Positions 53,129 through 61,896 of a DNA stretch of 64,000 nt are shown piece after piece. Positions within the stretch are counted from its first letter, which is position 1. Every line of letters begins with the position of its first letter. This stretch comes from an uncultured Corynebacterium sp. (lineage in GTDB: Bacteria; Actinomycetota; Actinomycetes; Mycobacteriales; Mycobacteriaceae). The translations under genes were made by a program, and so were the position numbers. The notes under the pieces were generated by a model. The model was not told where the DNA came from. It did no database searches and worked only from the letters and a program-made list of their open reading frames with translations. Location: NCBI RefSeq assembly GCF_943914615.1, contig NZ_CALUCS010000010.1:1-64000 (forward strand). Direction: 5' to 3'.

Positions 53129-53722
53129 GTGAGCGAGCAAGAGAAAACCAGTCCGAAGCCTTCTGCTAAGCCCGCGCCGAAGCTTTCCAAGAAGCAGCAG
53201 CGCAAGCGCGCCCAGCGCAAGCAACTGATGACGATGGGGGCGATCGTCGCCCTCGTGGTGGTGGTCATCGGTGGCGTGTTGCTTTACAACCGCTGGCAGG
53301 ACGGGAAGATCGAAACGCTGCCGAAGGATCAACGCATCATTGCTGTGGTCGATGGCGAGGAGCACGAGATCGCCCCTTACTCCGTCTGCCAGCTGGACGA
53401 TCCGGACTGCAAGCCCTCTGAGCCCTACAAGCTGCAGGTGGGGGACGCTGAAAAGGTAACGCTCAAGCCGCCGGAGGATGTGTACAACCACGACTGGTCG
53501 CTGCTGCAGATCTTCGACGAGCCGGGAGCCAACCAGGACAACTACTACAAGAGCTACGAGCGTGAGGAGGTCACGCTGGACCTTAAGGCTCCCCTGAAGG
53601 CCGATGATGGAAGCACCCCACAGCTCAAGGTCCTGGAGCTGCACTCTATGCTGGTCGGCTTGGACGACAACGACGAGCAAACCCCCTACGCAACCATCTG
53701 GTCGATCGAGATCGCCCAGTAG
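53129..53722 (+). CDS. DUF2771 family membrane-anchored protein
   Basis: 197 aa. A cytoplasmic Lys/Arg/Gln-rich start (KKQQRKRAQRKQ) is followed by one membrane helix (GAIVALVVVVIGGVLLYNRW, about 36-56) and an external domain of 140 residues with one CxxxxxxC pair (SVCQLDDPDCKPS). Found in Corynebacterium and relatives, function unknown. GTG start, leaderless. A hairpin at 53744 ends the transcript. Confidence 0.75.
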   Translation: MSEQEKTSPKPSAKPAPKLSKKQQRKRAQRKQLMTMGAIVALVVVVIGGVLLYNRWQDGKIETLPKDQRIIAVVDGEEHEIAPYSVCQLDDPDCKPSEPYKLQVGDAEKVTLKPPEDVYNHDWSLLQIFDEPGANQDNYYKSYEREEVTLDLKAPLKADDGSTPQLKVLELHSMLVGLDDNDEQTPYATIWSIEIAQ

Positions 53723-53743
53723 CTCCCTTTTTATCTAGGGGAA

Positions 53744-53761
53744 CTCCCTTTACCAAGGGAG
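53744..53761 (+). terminator. Terminator after DUF2771 gene
   Basis: CTCCCTT-tacc-AAGGGAG is a perfect 7-bp stem, 22 bp after the stop, with gtttgtctt further on. It may also serve the convergent csp gene. Confidence 0.5.
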
Positions 53762-53802
53762 GGTGCGAGGGGGTTTGTCTTAAGAAGTGTGAGGCGCGAC
53801 CG

Positions 53803-54186
53803 CTAGTTGTCGAGCTCGCGTGCGATGGTGCGCAGGATCTCCGCCACCTGGCGAGCCTCCTTGCGCTCTGGGCGGCGACCGGACTGCAGCACCGGCAGCA
53901 CACTGCTATCTAGCAGCGTGATCGTATCTTGCACCATCTGGTGAAGCTGCTCGGGGTTGTACTTGTGCTGCGCACGGCGGGGGCCGTTATCCAGCACCGT
54001 CATGGTGTGAACCTGCGGTCCACGGCGACCAGCGATGAACTCGTACTCGATGCGCTGGCCCTTGACCAGTTCGGTGACGCCGTCGGGCAGCACCTGGGAA
54101 CCGACGTAGACGTCTTCATCCCCAGGGTTGCTGACGAAGCCGTAGCCGCGGTCTGCGTCGTACCACTTCACTTTTCCGGTTGGCAT
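53803..54186 (-). CDS. Cold-shock domain protein with C-terminal helix
   Basis: 127 aa, twice the size of a minimal CSP. The cold-shock fold (1-70) shows GKVKWYDADRGYGFV (RNP1) and DVYVGSQVL (RNP2, Tyr for Phe). A mostly helical extension of about 55 residues (NPEQLHQMVQDTITLLDSSV) follows, as in C. glutamicum CspB. It binds single-stranded RNA or DNA. It lies convergent to DUF2771 and divergent from rpf, with a GlxR-like site in the shared gap. Confidence 0.9.
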   Translation of the reverse strand: MPTGKVKWYDADRGYGFVSNPGDEDVYVGSQVLPDGVTELVKGQRIEYEFIAGRRGPQVHTMTVLDNGPRRAQHKYNPEQLHQMVQDTITLLDSSVLPVLQSGRRPERKEARQVAEILRTIARELDN

Positions 54187-54296
54187 GGGATCACCCTATT
54201 CCTTGAAGTCAATAGAATGCATTAGGTTAGCGAGAATGCTAAGGCAGAGCAAATCTCACCCGCTAGTCACACTAGCCACAGGCGTTACAGCCTAAT

Positions 54297-54312
54297 TGTG
54301 ATCTTCCTCACA
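54297..54312. promoter_or_regulatory. GlxR (CRP-type) site upstream of rpf and csp
   Basis: TGTGA-tcttcc-TCACA matches the TGTGA-N6-TCACA consensus perfectly. It lies 110 bp before the csp start and 276 bp before rpf. rpf genes of C. glutamicum and M. tuberculosis are known targets of GlxR/CRP. Confidence 0.65.
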
Positions 54313-54429
54313 TTACAAAAATGTAACGAAATGGATTCATTCCTATAAACTCCAGGTCAATTAGCGTTTCAGGAAGTCGCCTTAACGTTGCATAAGTTTC
54401 AAATCTTGCAAAAAACGTGACACAAACGT

Positions 54430-54587
54430 GACAAACCAGTACGGTAGCCCATGACCTTAAGGCGAACGAGCAAACGGCTCGACGTCACAGAAGCAAGAAG
54501 TTCACTGAATCCAAGAGAGCTTCAAGAGATAACGAAACAAAAGGCGCCATTACTAAGACAAGGCGCCCGAAGGGAAACTCAGCAAAC
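54430..54587 (+). promoter_or_regulatory. Structured rpf 5' leader
   Basis: The stretch before rpf contains CGAGC-aaacg-GCTCG (near 54467) and GGCGCC-N13-GGCGCC (about 54544-54568). The latter ends 7 bases before the gaaggga ribosome site. It does not match the ydaO/c-di-AMP riboswitch, which precedes some actinobacterial rpf genes. Direct repeats ACGTGACA (54413-54432) lie in the promoter zone. No gene is visible in 54187-54587. Confidence 0.35.
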
Positions 54588-55214
54588 ATGGCACGTCACG
54601 CAAAGACCAGCTCTTTCACCACCGCAGCCCGCCTGTCCGTCGCAGGCGTTGCAGTTGCAGCTACCTCTGCACTGCTGGCACCGACCGCTTCCGCGGCACC
54701 GGATTCCGACTGGGATCGCCTTGCTCAGTGCGAGTCCGGCGGCAACTGGTCCATCAACACCGGCAACGGCTTCCACGGTGGCCTGCAGTTCAGCCCGTCC
54801 ACCTGGGCTGGCTACGGCGGCAAGCAGTACGCACCGTACGCATACCAGGCAACCCGCGAGCAGCAGATCGCCGTTGCAGAGCGCGTTCTGGCTGGCCAGG
54901 GTTGGGGCGCATGGCCGGCTTGCTCCGCCAAGCTGGGCCTGAACTCCAAGCCGACCCAGCGCAACGTTGCAGCTAAGCCGAAGGCTAAGCCGGCCGCACC
55001 GGCTCCGGTTGTACAGCAGGCCGCCCGCGACCTGTCCCGCAACTCCAATGCTCTGGCTGTGGACAAGTTCTACGATGAACTGGTGAAGCGCATCGAGGCG
55101 CGCGGCTTCTCCGTGCCGAAGGAAGTCACTGACTACTACAACGCCAACAAGCACTCCCTGAACCGCACCTACAAGCAGTACTCCGCTCAGCTGCAGGCTG
55201 TTCTGCCTCACTAA
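54588..55214 (+). CDS. Resuscitation-promoting factor (Rpf domain)
   Basis: 208 aa secreted lysozyme-like muralytic enzyme that cleaves peptidoglycan and wakes dormant cells. Signal peptide ends at APTASA (about 36). The Rpf domain follows: DSDWDRLAQCESGGNWSINT with the catalytic Glu, GFHGGLQFSPSTWAGYGG, REQQIAVAERVLAGQGWGAW and PACSAKLG (Cys pair). A Lys/Pro/Ala linker and a helical C-terminal domain of about 80 residues (DKFYDELVKRIEARGFSVPK) complete it, as in corynebacterial Rpf1-type proteins. A strong terminator ends the gene. Confidence 0.93.
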   Translation: MARHAKTSSFTTAARLSVAGVAVAATSALLAPTASAAPDSDWDRLAQCESGGNWSINTGNGFHGGLQFSPSTWAGYGGKQYAPYAYQATREQQIAVAERVLAGQGWGAWPACSAKLGLNSKPTQRNVAAKPKAKPAAPAPVVQQAARDLSRNSNALAVDKFYDELVKRIEARGFSVPKEVTDYYNANKHSLNRTYKQYSAQLQAVLPH

Positions 55215-55228
55215 GAGCAGGTCTAGCT

Positions 55229-55272
55229 AAAAACCGGGTCGGCGCGTAGCAGCGTGCCAGCCCGGTTTTTTC
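55229..55272 (+). terminator. Rho-independent terminator of rpf
   Basis: AAAAACCGGG..CCCGGTTTTTT with an inner GGC/GCC stem and a T-run, starting 15 bp after the rpf stop. Confidence 0.85.
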
Positions 55273-55344
55273 GTGGCCGCAGGCTAGACGCCCGCAAGCT
55301 GCCCGCGACGTGCCCGCAAGGTGCGTACAAGGCAGCCGCAAACA

Positions 55345-55386
55345 AAAGGTGGCGCGCTTCCCCACATGGGGAGGCGCGCCACCTTT
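55345..55386. terminator. Strong hairpin terminator of the 62-aa gene
   Basis: AAAGGTGGCGCGC pairs perfectly with GCGCGCCACCTTT, with an inner CCCC/GGGG stem. The A/T tracts at both feet make it work in both directions. Confidence 0.75.
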
Positions 55387-55404
55387 GTTAGGTTATTAGT
55401 TCAG

Positions 55405-55593
55405 TTACTTGTTGATAACAGTAAACGAGTGCACGTACGGAAGCTCGGAAGCATCGACGGGGAACTCGATGTCACCGTAGGGGCTCAGAGCACCCGCGGT
55501 ATCAGCCACCAGCTCGGTAACAGCGTGACGGCCCTCTGGAATATCGGTCGGCCAGCCTGCGTCGACATAGCCCTTCTTCTCAACGTTAGCCAT
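55405..55593 (-). CDS. Small soluble protein of unknown function
   Basis: 62 aa: MANVEKKGYVDAGWPTDIPE, then about 40 residues ending SELPYVHSFTVINK. Acidic, without signal peptide or membrane segment. A longer frame exists upstream but is the shadow of the 55774 gene. The short version is supported by a very good terminator 19 bp after its stop and by smooth codon use. I do not recognise a family. The gap 55594-55773 to the divergent helicase-associated gene should hold both promoters. Confidence 0.6.
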   Translation of the reverse strand: MANVEKKGYVDAGWPTDIPEGRHAVTELVADTAGALSPYGDIEFPVDASELPYVHSFTVINK

Positions 55594-55773
55594 AGTTGTA
55601 TCTTTGCACATCGTCAAGGAAAAGGACACACGAAGTGGCGATTTCCACCCACGCCTCCACCCGTTCCACCGCATTTCCCCAACTCCCAAACCACTACTCT
55701 GCGATCCTCCGCCGTACCCGCGCCCTGTACCGCACCCCAAAAACGCTAAGTTTCCAGCTAAAATAGAGCGATT

Positions 55774-58371
55774 ATGCATCACAACTCCGCGAACCCCACC
55801 GCTGATGGCAGCTCCCCTGCTTCCCTCCGCAGCGAGTTTCCCTCCTACGGGGACTGGCTGTTCGGACAGACGGACGAAGCGCTCGCGGAGCTGCTCGCAC
55901 GCCTGCTGGCTTCCAACCCCACCACCTTCGTGGAGAACCTCACCGGCAGCAACGCTGCGCTCGATAACCTCTCCGCGACCGTTTCCACGCCGGGCCGCAG
56001 CCGCCACGCGGAGCTGTTCGCGGATTCCCCCGACCCGGCGCTGCTCCACTTGAGTTCCCTCGAGCTTGCCGTGTGCCACGCGGCCTGCGAACTCGATGCA
56101 GTGCACCACCCCTGCACGGTGGCGGAGCTCGTCGACATGCTCGCCGAGCTTTTCGACATCGCCGACACTCCCGAAACGAAGCGCCCTAGCGAAGAAGAAA
56201 TCCGCGCTGCCGTGCAATCCCTTTGCCATTGGGGCCTGGTGTTCGGCCCGGACTTCGCGCTCCCCCACCCCGATCTACCCGGCGCGAAGACGCGGCTGAA
56301 GATTCCGCCTCATCTGCCGCGCATGTTCGAGCCATCCACGGAACAGCTTTGGCGGCTGGTCGATTCCACCCGCTGCCCCATCCCCACCGCCGAGCTTCCG
56401 CAGGTCGTGGACGAGCTTCCGCCCCGCCAGCGTCGCCTGCTTTCCACTCTCGCCGCCGGGGGTGGGGTGGGGCATTCGACCTCCCTGCACGAGGGCGCGG
56501 ACCCCTCCAAGCCCCTGCCCACCCTGGTGCGCCGAGGAATTTTGGACCAGTTGGACGATACGACAGCTCGCCTGACGGGCCGCGTGCAACAGCTGCTGCG
56601 CGGCACGCTGATCGCCGACCCGGGTGGGCGCTTCACCGCCTTCGCAACCTCCACCGTCACAGCCGACTCCACCGCAACCGACTCCACTGACCCCACCGGC
56701 TCCTCCACCAACTCTCGTGCCGACGACGCTGGAGCGGCCCAGGCCATCCAGCTCATTCAGGACCTTGGCCACCTCATCGAGGATCTCGGCCGCAACCCGA
56801 TCGTCCCCCTTTCCTCCGGCGGCATCGGCACCCGCGAGGTCAACAAGGTCGCCCGCCGCCGAGACGAACCCGCCGAAACCACCCTGCACCTGCTGACATG
56901 GCTCGCCCACGCGAACCTCATCGGCCGTGGCCGGACTACTCCCACCCCGGCCGGCCAGCCCGCCCGCGACTACTGGGCGCCCACGGAGCTCGCCCTCGAA
57001 TTCCTGGAGGCCTCCCCCGCCACCGCCTGGGCGATCCTGCTGCTCGGCTGGGCTGGCAGCGCCTACGCACCGTGGCTCGTCGACGAGCCCGACGTCCGCC
57101 CCTTTGAGGCCGGCACGGCATCCCACGCCGCCCGCGGCCTACGCCGAACCTTCCCGTCGCTGTTCGCTGATCTTGGCTCTTTGGGTAATGACGCCCCCAC
57201 GCCCCAGCCAGCCGAAGTTCAGCGAGAACTCTGGCGCGTGCGGCCCGGCGAGGCCTGGCGCACTACGCACACCGCCTGGGATGCAGTGTGGGAGGAGGCT
57301 AAAGAGGTCGGCGTGTTGGCGTCATTAAGAAAAGACACAGTGCCCACCCGGGCGATGGGTGCACTGCGCGACGTACTGACCGGCAGCACACACCCCGCTG
57401 GAAACCCCGTGGCGGATCTGGCCGACGCGCTGGCGGAGATCCTGCCCGCGCCGGTGGAGCAGCTGATTGTGCAGGCAGACCACACGATCATGGCGCCGGG
57501 GCTGCTGCGTCCAGCCGATCAGGCGATGCTGGCGAAGTTCAGTGATCAGGAATCCGGCGGTATGGCCAGTGTCTGGCGAATGTCCAAGGAATCGGTGGAG
57601 CGGGCGCTTCGGGCGGGGCTGGGCGCCGCCGAGGTCGAGGCATTTCTGGAGGCCCGCGCGTTGGGCGGTGCGGAATACGTCCCGCAGGCGCTGCGCTACA
57701 TGCTCCACGACGCGGAACGCAGCCTCTCGCAGGCGACGGCCGGGGTGGCGCAGATGTACCTGAGCGTGGCGGACCCCGAGGCGCTGGACCGGATCCTGGC
57801 ACTGCCGGACATTGACGGCCTGCGGCTGCGGAAGATCGCGCCCACGGTGGCGGTATCCGCAGCACAGCTATCTTTTGTGACAGATCGGCTAGAGGCGATG
57901 AGCGTGCAGCTGCGCTTGGAGGGCGGGCAGGCACACGCGGATGCCCCAGTGCTTTCGCGGGTGGCCACGCCCCCGCGCGAGGGACTACGCGCAACCTTGC
58001 ACTCGAGCCCGCACTCAGGAGCAGATGAGGGCGCAGGTGCGGACTCCCAAGTGATTGCCAGCGCCATCGAGGGCTTTCGTCGTAGCCACAACAACGCAGA
58101 TCGGGCCGACGCAAGCACTACGGGCACAGGGGCAGGCCAGCACGGCAATACCCGCGTGGTGCACACCGCCGAGGAGATGATGGCCGCGATCTCGCGGGCG
58201 TATTCCGCCGGCACCATCGTGCGGATTAGCTATGTAACCAACGAAGGCAAGCAAACCAGCGACCAGGTCTCAATCGTCATGATTCGCCCGTCCACCATCG
58301 CTGTGGTCTCCGAGATCAGTGGCGAAAGCTTCACCGTGCAGCCACACCGCCTCAGCAGCGTCGAATACTAG
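55774..58371 (+). CDS. Helicase-associated domain protein (Rv0862c-like)
   Basis: 865 aa. Large actinobacterial protein usually encoded beside the XPB helicase (Rv0862c next to Rv0861c). The N-terminal 400 residues contain winged-helix-like parts. A linker of Thr/Ser/Asp (FATSTVTADSTATDSTDPTG) lies near 300. The C-terminal third has the helicase-associated region (FLEARALGGAEYVPQALRYM) and a final beta-rich domain (RISYVTNEGKQTSDQVSIVM, ending VQPHRLSSVEY). It probably works with XPB in DNA repair. A diverged copy of this last third is fused to XPB in the next gene. Confidence 0.85.
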   Translation: MHHNSANPTADGSSPASLRSEFPSYGDWLFGQTDEALAELLARLLASNPTTFVENLTGSNAALDNLSATVSTPGRSRHAELFADSPDPALLHLSSLELAVCHAACELDAVHHPCTVAELVDMLAELFDIADTPETKRPSEEEIRAAVQSLCHWGLVFGPDFALPHPDLPGAKTRLKIPPHLPRMFEPSTEQLWRLVDSTRCPIPTAELPQVVDELPPRQRRLLSTLAAGGGVGHSTSLHEGADPSKPLPTLVRRGILDQLDDTTARLTGRVQQLLRGTLIADPGGRFTAFATSTVTADSTATDSTDPTGSSTNSRADDAGAAQAIQLIQDLGHLIEDLGRNPIVPLSSGGIGTREVNKVARRRDEPAETTLHLLTWLAHANLIGRGRTTPTPAGQPARDYWAPTELALEFLEASPATAWAILLLGWAGSAYAPWLVDEPDVRPFEAGTASHAARGLRRTFPSLFADLGSLGNDAPTPQPAEVQRELWRVRPGEAWRTTHTAWDAVWEEAKEVGVLASLRKDTVPTRAMGALRDVLTGSTHPAGNPVADLADALAEILPAPVEQLIVQADHTIMAPGLLRPADQAMLAKFSDQESGGMASVWRMSKESVERALRAGLGAAEVEAFLEARALGGAEYVPQALRYMLHDAERSLSQATAGVAQMYLSVADPEALDRILALPDIDGLRLRKIAPTVAVSAAQLSFVTDRLEAMSVQLRLEGGQAHADAPVLSRVATPPREGLRATLHSSPHSGADEGAGADSQVIASAIEGFRRSHNNADRADASTTGTGAGQHGNTRVVHTAEEMMAAISRAYSAGTIVRISYVTNEGKQTSDQVSIVMIRPSTIAVVSEISGESFTVQPHRLSSVEY

Positions 58372-58494
58372 CGCGCCACAGCAGGCTGCTGCGGGCGGCT
58401 ACTGTGCGACTACAGTAGAGGTTTGTCCTAAAAACAAGACCAACCCAGAACAAACTAGAGCAACCCCAACCCCCTTGTGAGGAGCATCCAGCTA

Positions 58495-60075
58495 GTGAGC
58501 ATCGGCACCGGCCCCCTGATCGTCCAATCGGACAAGACCGTGCTGCTGGAAATCGACCACGAACAGGCGCAGGAGGCACGCACCGCGCTGGCACCGTTCG
58601 CGGAGCTGGAGCGCGCGCCCGAACACGTGCACACCTACCGCATCACCCCGCTGGCGCTGTGGAACGCCCGCGCCGCAGGGCACGACGCGGAGCAGGTCAT
58701 GGACGTGCTGGAAACCTACTCGCGGTTCCCCGTCCCGCAACCGCTGCTCATCGACATTGCCGACACGATGGATCGCTACGGGCGGCTGAAGCTCATCAAA
58801 CACCCCGCCCACGGGCTCGTGCTGGAGACGACGGACAGGGCTGTGCTGACGGAGATCCGGCGTCACAAAAAAATAAAGCCCATGTTGGGCGCAGAGATCG
58901 ACGAGGACTCGGTCGTTGTACACCCTTCCGAGCGCGGCAGGCTCAAGCAGGAACTGCTGAAGGTCGGCTGGCCCGCAGAGGATCTGGCGGGGTACGTCGA
59001 CGGCGAGGCGCACCCCATCGAGCTGTCGCAGGAACACGAAGAATGGCAGCTGCGGGACTACCAGGAGATGGCGGCCGATAGCTTCTGGGAAGGCGGCTCT
59101 GGCGTGGTAGTGCTGCCATGTGGTGCGGGCAAGACGATGGTCGGCGCGGCCTCGATGGCCAAGGCAAAGGCCACCACCCTGATCCTGGTGACGAACACCG
59201 TCGCGGGCAGGCAGTGGAAGGACGAGCTGGTGCGGCGTACCTCCCTGACCGAGGATGAAATCGGCGAGTACTCCGGAGAGAAGAAGGAGATCCGTCCCGT
59301 GACCATCGCCACCTACCAGGTGGTCACGCGCAAGTCGAAGGGCGAATACCGGGCGCTGGAGCTGTTCGACTCCCGCGACTGGGGCTTAATCATTTACGAC
59401 GAGGTTCACCTGCTGCCTGCCCCGGTGTTCCGCATGACCTCCGACCTGCAGTCTCGCCGCCGTCTGGGGCTCACCGCCACCCTGGTGCGCGAGGACGGCC
59501 GCGAAGGCGACGTATTCAGCCTGATCGGGCCGAAGCGCTATGACGCCCCGTGGAAGGACATCGAGGCCTTCCTGGATCGCATGTCCCCCGGCGGTCTCTC
59601 GTCCGTTCCCCAGTCCCTGCGGTATTTGATTGACGACGCCACCAGGGCATTCCAGCAGGGCTCCGCCACCGAACCCCACTCGGCTCGTGTCCCGTCTCGC
59701 GTGGATACTCCCCAGCGCAACATCATGGACATCACTGGGGACTCCACCGAGATCGCCTCGGAGATCGACGGCGCCGTGGAGGGTTTTCGTCGCGCCCACG
59801 ACCAGGCCATCGCCGTGGACCCGGCGGACGGCACGAAGGCCTCGGACACCCGGACCTTCCGCTCGCCGCGGGAGATCATGTCCGAGCTGCGCCGCGCCTA
59901 TACCGCGGGCACACAGGTGCGCCTGCACTACGTGGACTATGCGGGTGCCACCAGCCATGACTGGATCTCCATCGTGATGATGACCCCCTCCACCATCTCC
60001 GCGGTGCTCGAATCCACCGGGGAGAGCCTCACGATCCAACCCCACCGCATCGCTGCGGTGGACGTGCCGTGCTAG
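58495..60075 (+). CDS. Chimeric XPB helicase: N-terminal half fused to Rv0862c-like C-terminus
   Basis: 526 aa from GTG 58495, with GAGGAG ten bases upstream. Residues 1-358 are the N-terminal damage-recognition part and first RecA domain of a bacterial XPB/ERCC3 helicase: Walker A PCGAGKT (208-214), DEVH (302-305), LGLTATLVREDGREGDVFSL. After YDAPWKDIEA the sequence jumps to FLDRMSPGGLSSVPQSLRYL and ends IQPHRIAAVDVPC, homologous (about half identical) to the C-terminal third of the preceding 865-aa protein. The second RecA domain, motifs V-VI and the XPB C-terminus are missing, so helicase activity is not expected. The junction at about 59563-59570 shares tcgaggc with the 865-aa gene. The 5' end is repeated at 63789. 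Confidence 0.85.
   Translation: MSIGTGPLIVQSDKTVLLEIDHEQAQEARTALAPFAELERAPEHVHTYRITPLALWNARAAGHDAEQVMDVLETYSRFPVPQPLLIDIADTMDRYGRLKLIKHPAHGLVLETTDRAVLTEIRRHKKIKPMLGAEIDEDSVVVHPSERGRLKQELLKVGWPAEDLAGYVDGEAHPIELSQEHEEWQLRDYQEMAADSFWEGGSGVVVLPCGAGKTMVGAASMAKAKATTLILVTNTVAGRQWKDELVRRTSLTEDEIGEYSGEKKEIRPVTIATYQVVTRKSKGEYRALELFDSRDWGLIIYDEVHLLPAPVFRMTSDLQSRRRLGLTATLVREDGREGDVFSLIGPKRYDAPWKDIEAFLDRMSPGGLSSVPQSLRYLIDDATRAFQQGSATEPHSARVPSRVDTPQRNIMDITGDSTEIASEIDGAVEGFRRAHDQAIAVDPADGTKASDTRTFRSPREIMSELRRAYTAGTQVRLHYVDYAGATSHDWISIVMMTPSTISAVLESTGESLTIQPHRIAAVDVPC
58534..58706 (+). repeat. Direct repeat, XPB 5' end, copy 1
   Basis: Identical base for base to 63828-64000 over 173 bp, as far as the window allows. 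The 39 bases before it differ at 11 positions, and the upstream regions are unrelated. Confidence 0.95.
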
Positions 60076-60091
60076 AGGTTATGACGCAAGT

Positions 60092-61873
60092 TTATTGAAT
60101 TCCAGAGAATTTCTGAACATCCGGCGAGCGAAGGAAACGCCCGGCCATTTCCACAGCTGGCTGAGAAGAATCTCCTTCGATTACAAGGGACGCAATCGCC
60201 AATTCCCCTGTCGTTCCAGCGAACCAGCCATTGGAAAGCTTGCCATCAATTTCTGCTGTACCAGTCTTTCCGCCAAGTGCACTAAGATCACTCAACGACC
60301 TAGCTGAACCGTGGTCAATTGTTGATTTCATCATCGTCCGGAGGCTTTGAATAGTTGTATCGCTGACATGCTGGTCTGCCTGTTTATTCACTACTGTCTG
60401 TTCGCCTTGAATGAGCTGTGGAGGAACAAGCAAGCCGCCGTTAGCGACAGTCGATTGCATGAGCGCAATCCCAAATGGACTAGCTAGAACCTCGCCCTGT
60501 CCAATAGAAGCCTCCACACGAGGAGGTCCAGCCGGTGTCCGCGGCACCGAACCAGTAAGTGTGGTCATCCCTGGTACGTCGAAGTCGGAGCCAATTCCGA
60601 GTTCTAAAGCAGTCCGTTGCAGATCATCTTCTCCCAAACGATCCGAAATGACCGCTTGGGTTGTGTTACATGATTGGGCGAAAGCTTCTTCCAGTCGAAC
60701 GCTACCTAGATCGAAGTCATGATCGTTGGGAATCTTGCGTCCAGCGACGGTGATATTGCTAGGACAAGGTAGTTCCTCATCCATGCTGACTGCCCCTGCC
60801 TCTAGTGCCGCCGCTGTGGTCACAGTTTTGAACGTCGATCCCGGTGGGAATAGCCCGGTGAGTGCGATTGGCCCTTGGTTATTTGCCTTGTCATTTTGTG
60901 CAACGGCAAGGACACCTCCTGTTCTAGGATTGAGCACGACTAGAACTGCGGCACGTTGCTCACTGTCCACTGCTTGTTTTGCTGCGCTTTGCAGTGTGTT
61001 ATCCAGAGTGGTTGCGATTGGCTGAACTCGGCGAGGCGGCTCAGAGGCTACCGTCGTCATACCTTGTGAACTCTCAGCGCGTATCGACCATCCTGAATTA
61101 GCATCGAGCACTGACTCCCAATATTTGTTCAATTCAGCATCCAGCGGAGAGTTAAGAGTTTTGGACACGCTTAAGAGACGCCCCTGCTCCACAGTGGAAA
61201 TTCCCTCAAAGGTCCTAAGTTGCTCTTGTATCTTCCGGAATTCTTCCTGCCTCAAAGTGAGGAGCACGGTGTCTTCATCCTGAGACTCTCCCAAGGTCTG
61301 CTCGATCCACTCCTTAGTCGTTGTGGGAGACACTGGTGCAAAAATCTGGGCCAATTCCTGCGCTCTAGAGGCTATGTCTTTGCGACCTCGTACCTGAATA
61401 ACTTTCGTCCAGGTCATATATTCATTGCCCAAGCGATCTTTAATTGGAAGATCGTACTGTTTATCTTCAGCAAAAAAGAGTGCGGAATCATCGCTCAACT
61501 GAGCTTCGAAGATCGAAGGCAACCATTGAGGCTTACCATCCTGTCCACTAAGGACGAGCCGACCATTGCTCTCCAACTCCACACCATCTTTGGACCAAGT
61601 CACATGAGTATTCTGCTTTCCATTGGAAATATCAGATTTTTCGATGTTGACCTTCACACCATGAAGTGACTGCCGAAATTCATGAAGGGCGCGCTCCGGG
61701 TCTGGATGATCCAGATACCGTGCAGCCTTGCTGTCATCTCCCGCGTTGAAAGCTTTGAGAAATACGTCTGAGTCTGATTCCCACGGTAGAGCTGAACAGC
61801 TGCTCAACATCACTGCGGAGAGCGAACAGAGTGCAATCACCGACTGACGGAAACGATTGTGCTTAGTCATCAT
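60092..61873 (-). CDS. pbp2c: Penicillin-binding protein 2a/2c-type transpeptidase, lipoprotein
   Basis: 593 aa. A lipobox LSSC (Cys 26) anchors it outside the membrane. Residues 35-150 resemble the NTF2-like MecA N-terminal domain. The transpeptidase domain (about 300-590) has GSTFK with the active Ser 346, SCN (401-403) and KTGTAE (536-541). Class B monofunctional PBP. This domain order is that of low-affinity PBPs which keep working under beta-lactams, such as PBP2c described in C. jeikeium (from memory). It has its own leaderless promoter with an adjacent dyad and lies downstream of lysR and the bla-like gene. Base composition is more AT-rich than the flanks. Confidence 0.88.
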   Translation of the reverse strand: MMTKHNRFRQSVIALCSLSAVMLSSCSALPWESDSDVFLKAFNAGDDSKAARYLDHPDPERALHEFRQSLHGVKVNIEKSDISNGKQNTHVTWSKDGVELESNGRLVLSGQDGKPQWLPSIFEAQLSDDSALFFAEDKQYDLPIKDRLGNEYMTWTKVIQVRGRKDIASRAQELAQIFAPVSPTTTKEWIEQTLGESQDEDTVLLTLRQEEFRKIQEQLRTFEGISTVEQGRLLSVSKTLNSPLDAELNKYWESVLDANSGWSIRAESSQGMTTVASEPPRRVQPIATTLDNTLQSAAKQAVDSEQRAAVLVVLNPRTGGVLAVAQNDKANNQGPIALTGLFPPGSTFKTVTTAAALEAGAVSMDEELPCPSNITVAGRKIPNDHDFDLGSVRLEEAFAQSCNTTQAVISDRLGEDDLQRTALELGIGSDFDVPGMTTLTGSVPRTPAGPPRVEASIGQGEVLASPFGIALMQSTVANGGLLVPPQLIQGEQTVVNKQADQHVSDTTIQSLRTMMKSTIDHGSARSLSDLSALGGKTGTAEIDGKLSNGWFAGTTGELAIASLVIEGDSSQPAVEMAGRFLRSPDVQKFSGIQ

Positions 61874-61880
61874 GGGAGTG

Positions 61881-61886
61881 ACGTTA
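61881..61886 (-). promoter_or_regulatory. -10 box of pbp, leaderless promoter
   Basis: TAACGT on the minus strand ends 7 bases before the ATG at 61873; no ribosome site is present. Confidence 0.45.
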
Positions 61887-61896
61887 AGTGAGACGC

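Noticed and set aside
54430..54587. ydaO/c-di-AMP riboswitch upstream of rpf
   Set aside because: The conserved core sequences of that riboswitch are not found; only simple stems are visible.
54451..54942. 163-codon frame overlapping the rpf start
   Set aside because: It runs out of frame through the rpf signal peptide and Rpf domain and has no family resemblance.
58477..58497. GTG at 58477 as start of the XPB chimera
   Set aside because: The ribosome site GAGGAG overlaps this codon; GTG 58495 gives the same N-terminus as the second copy.
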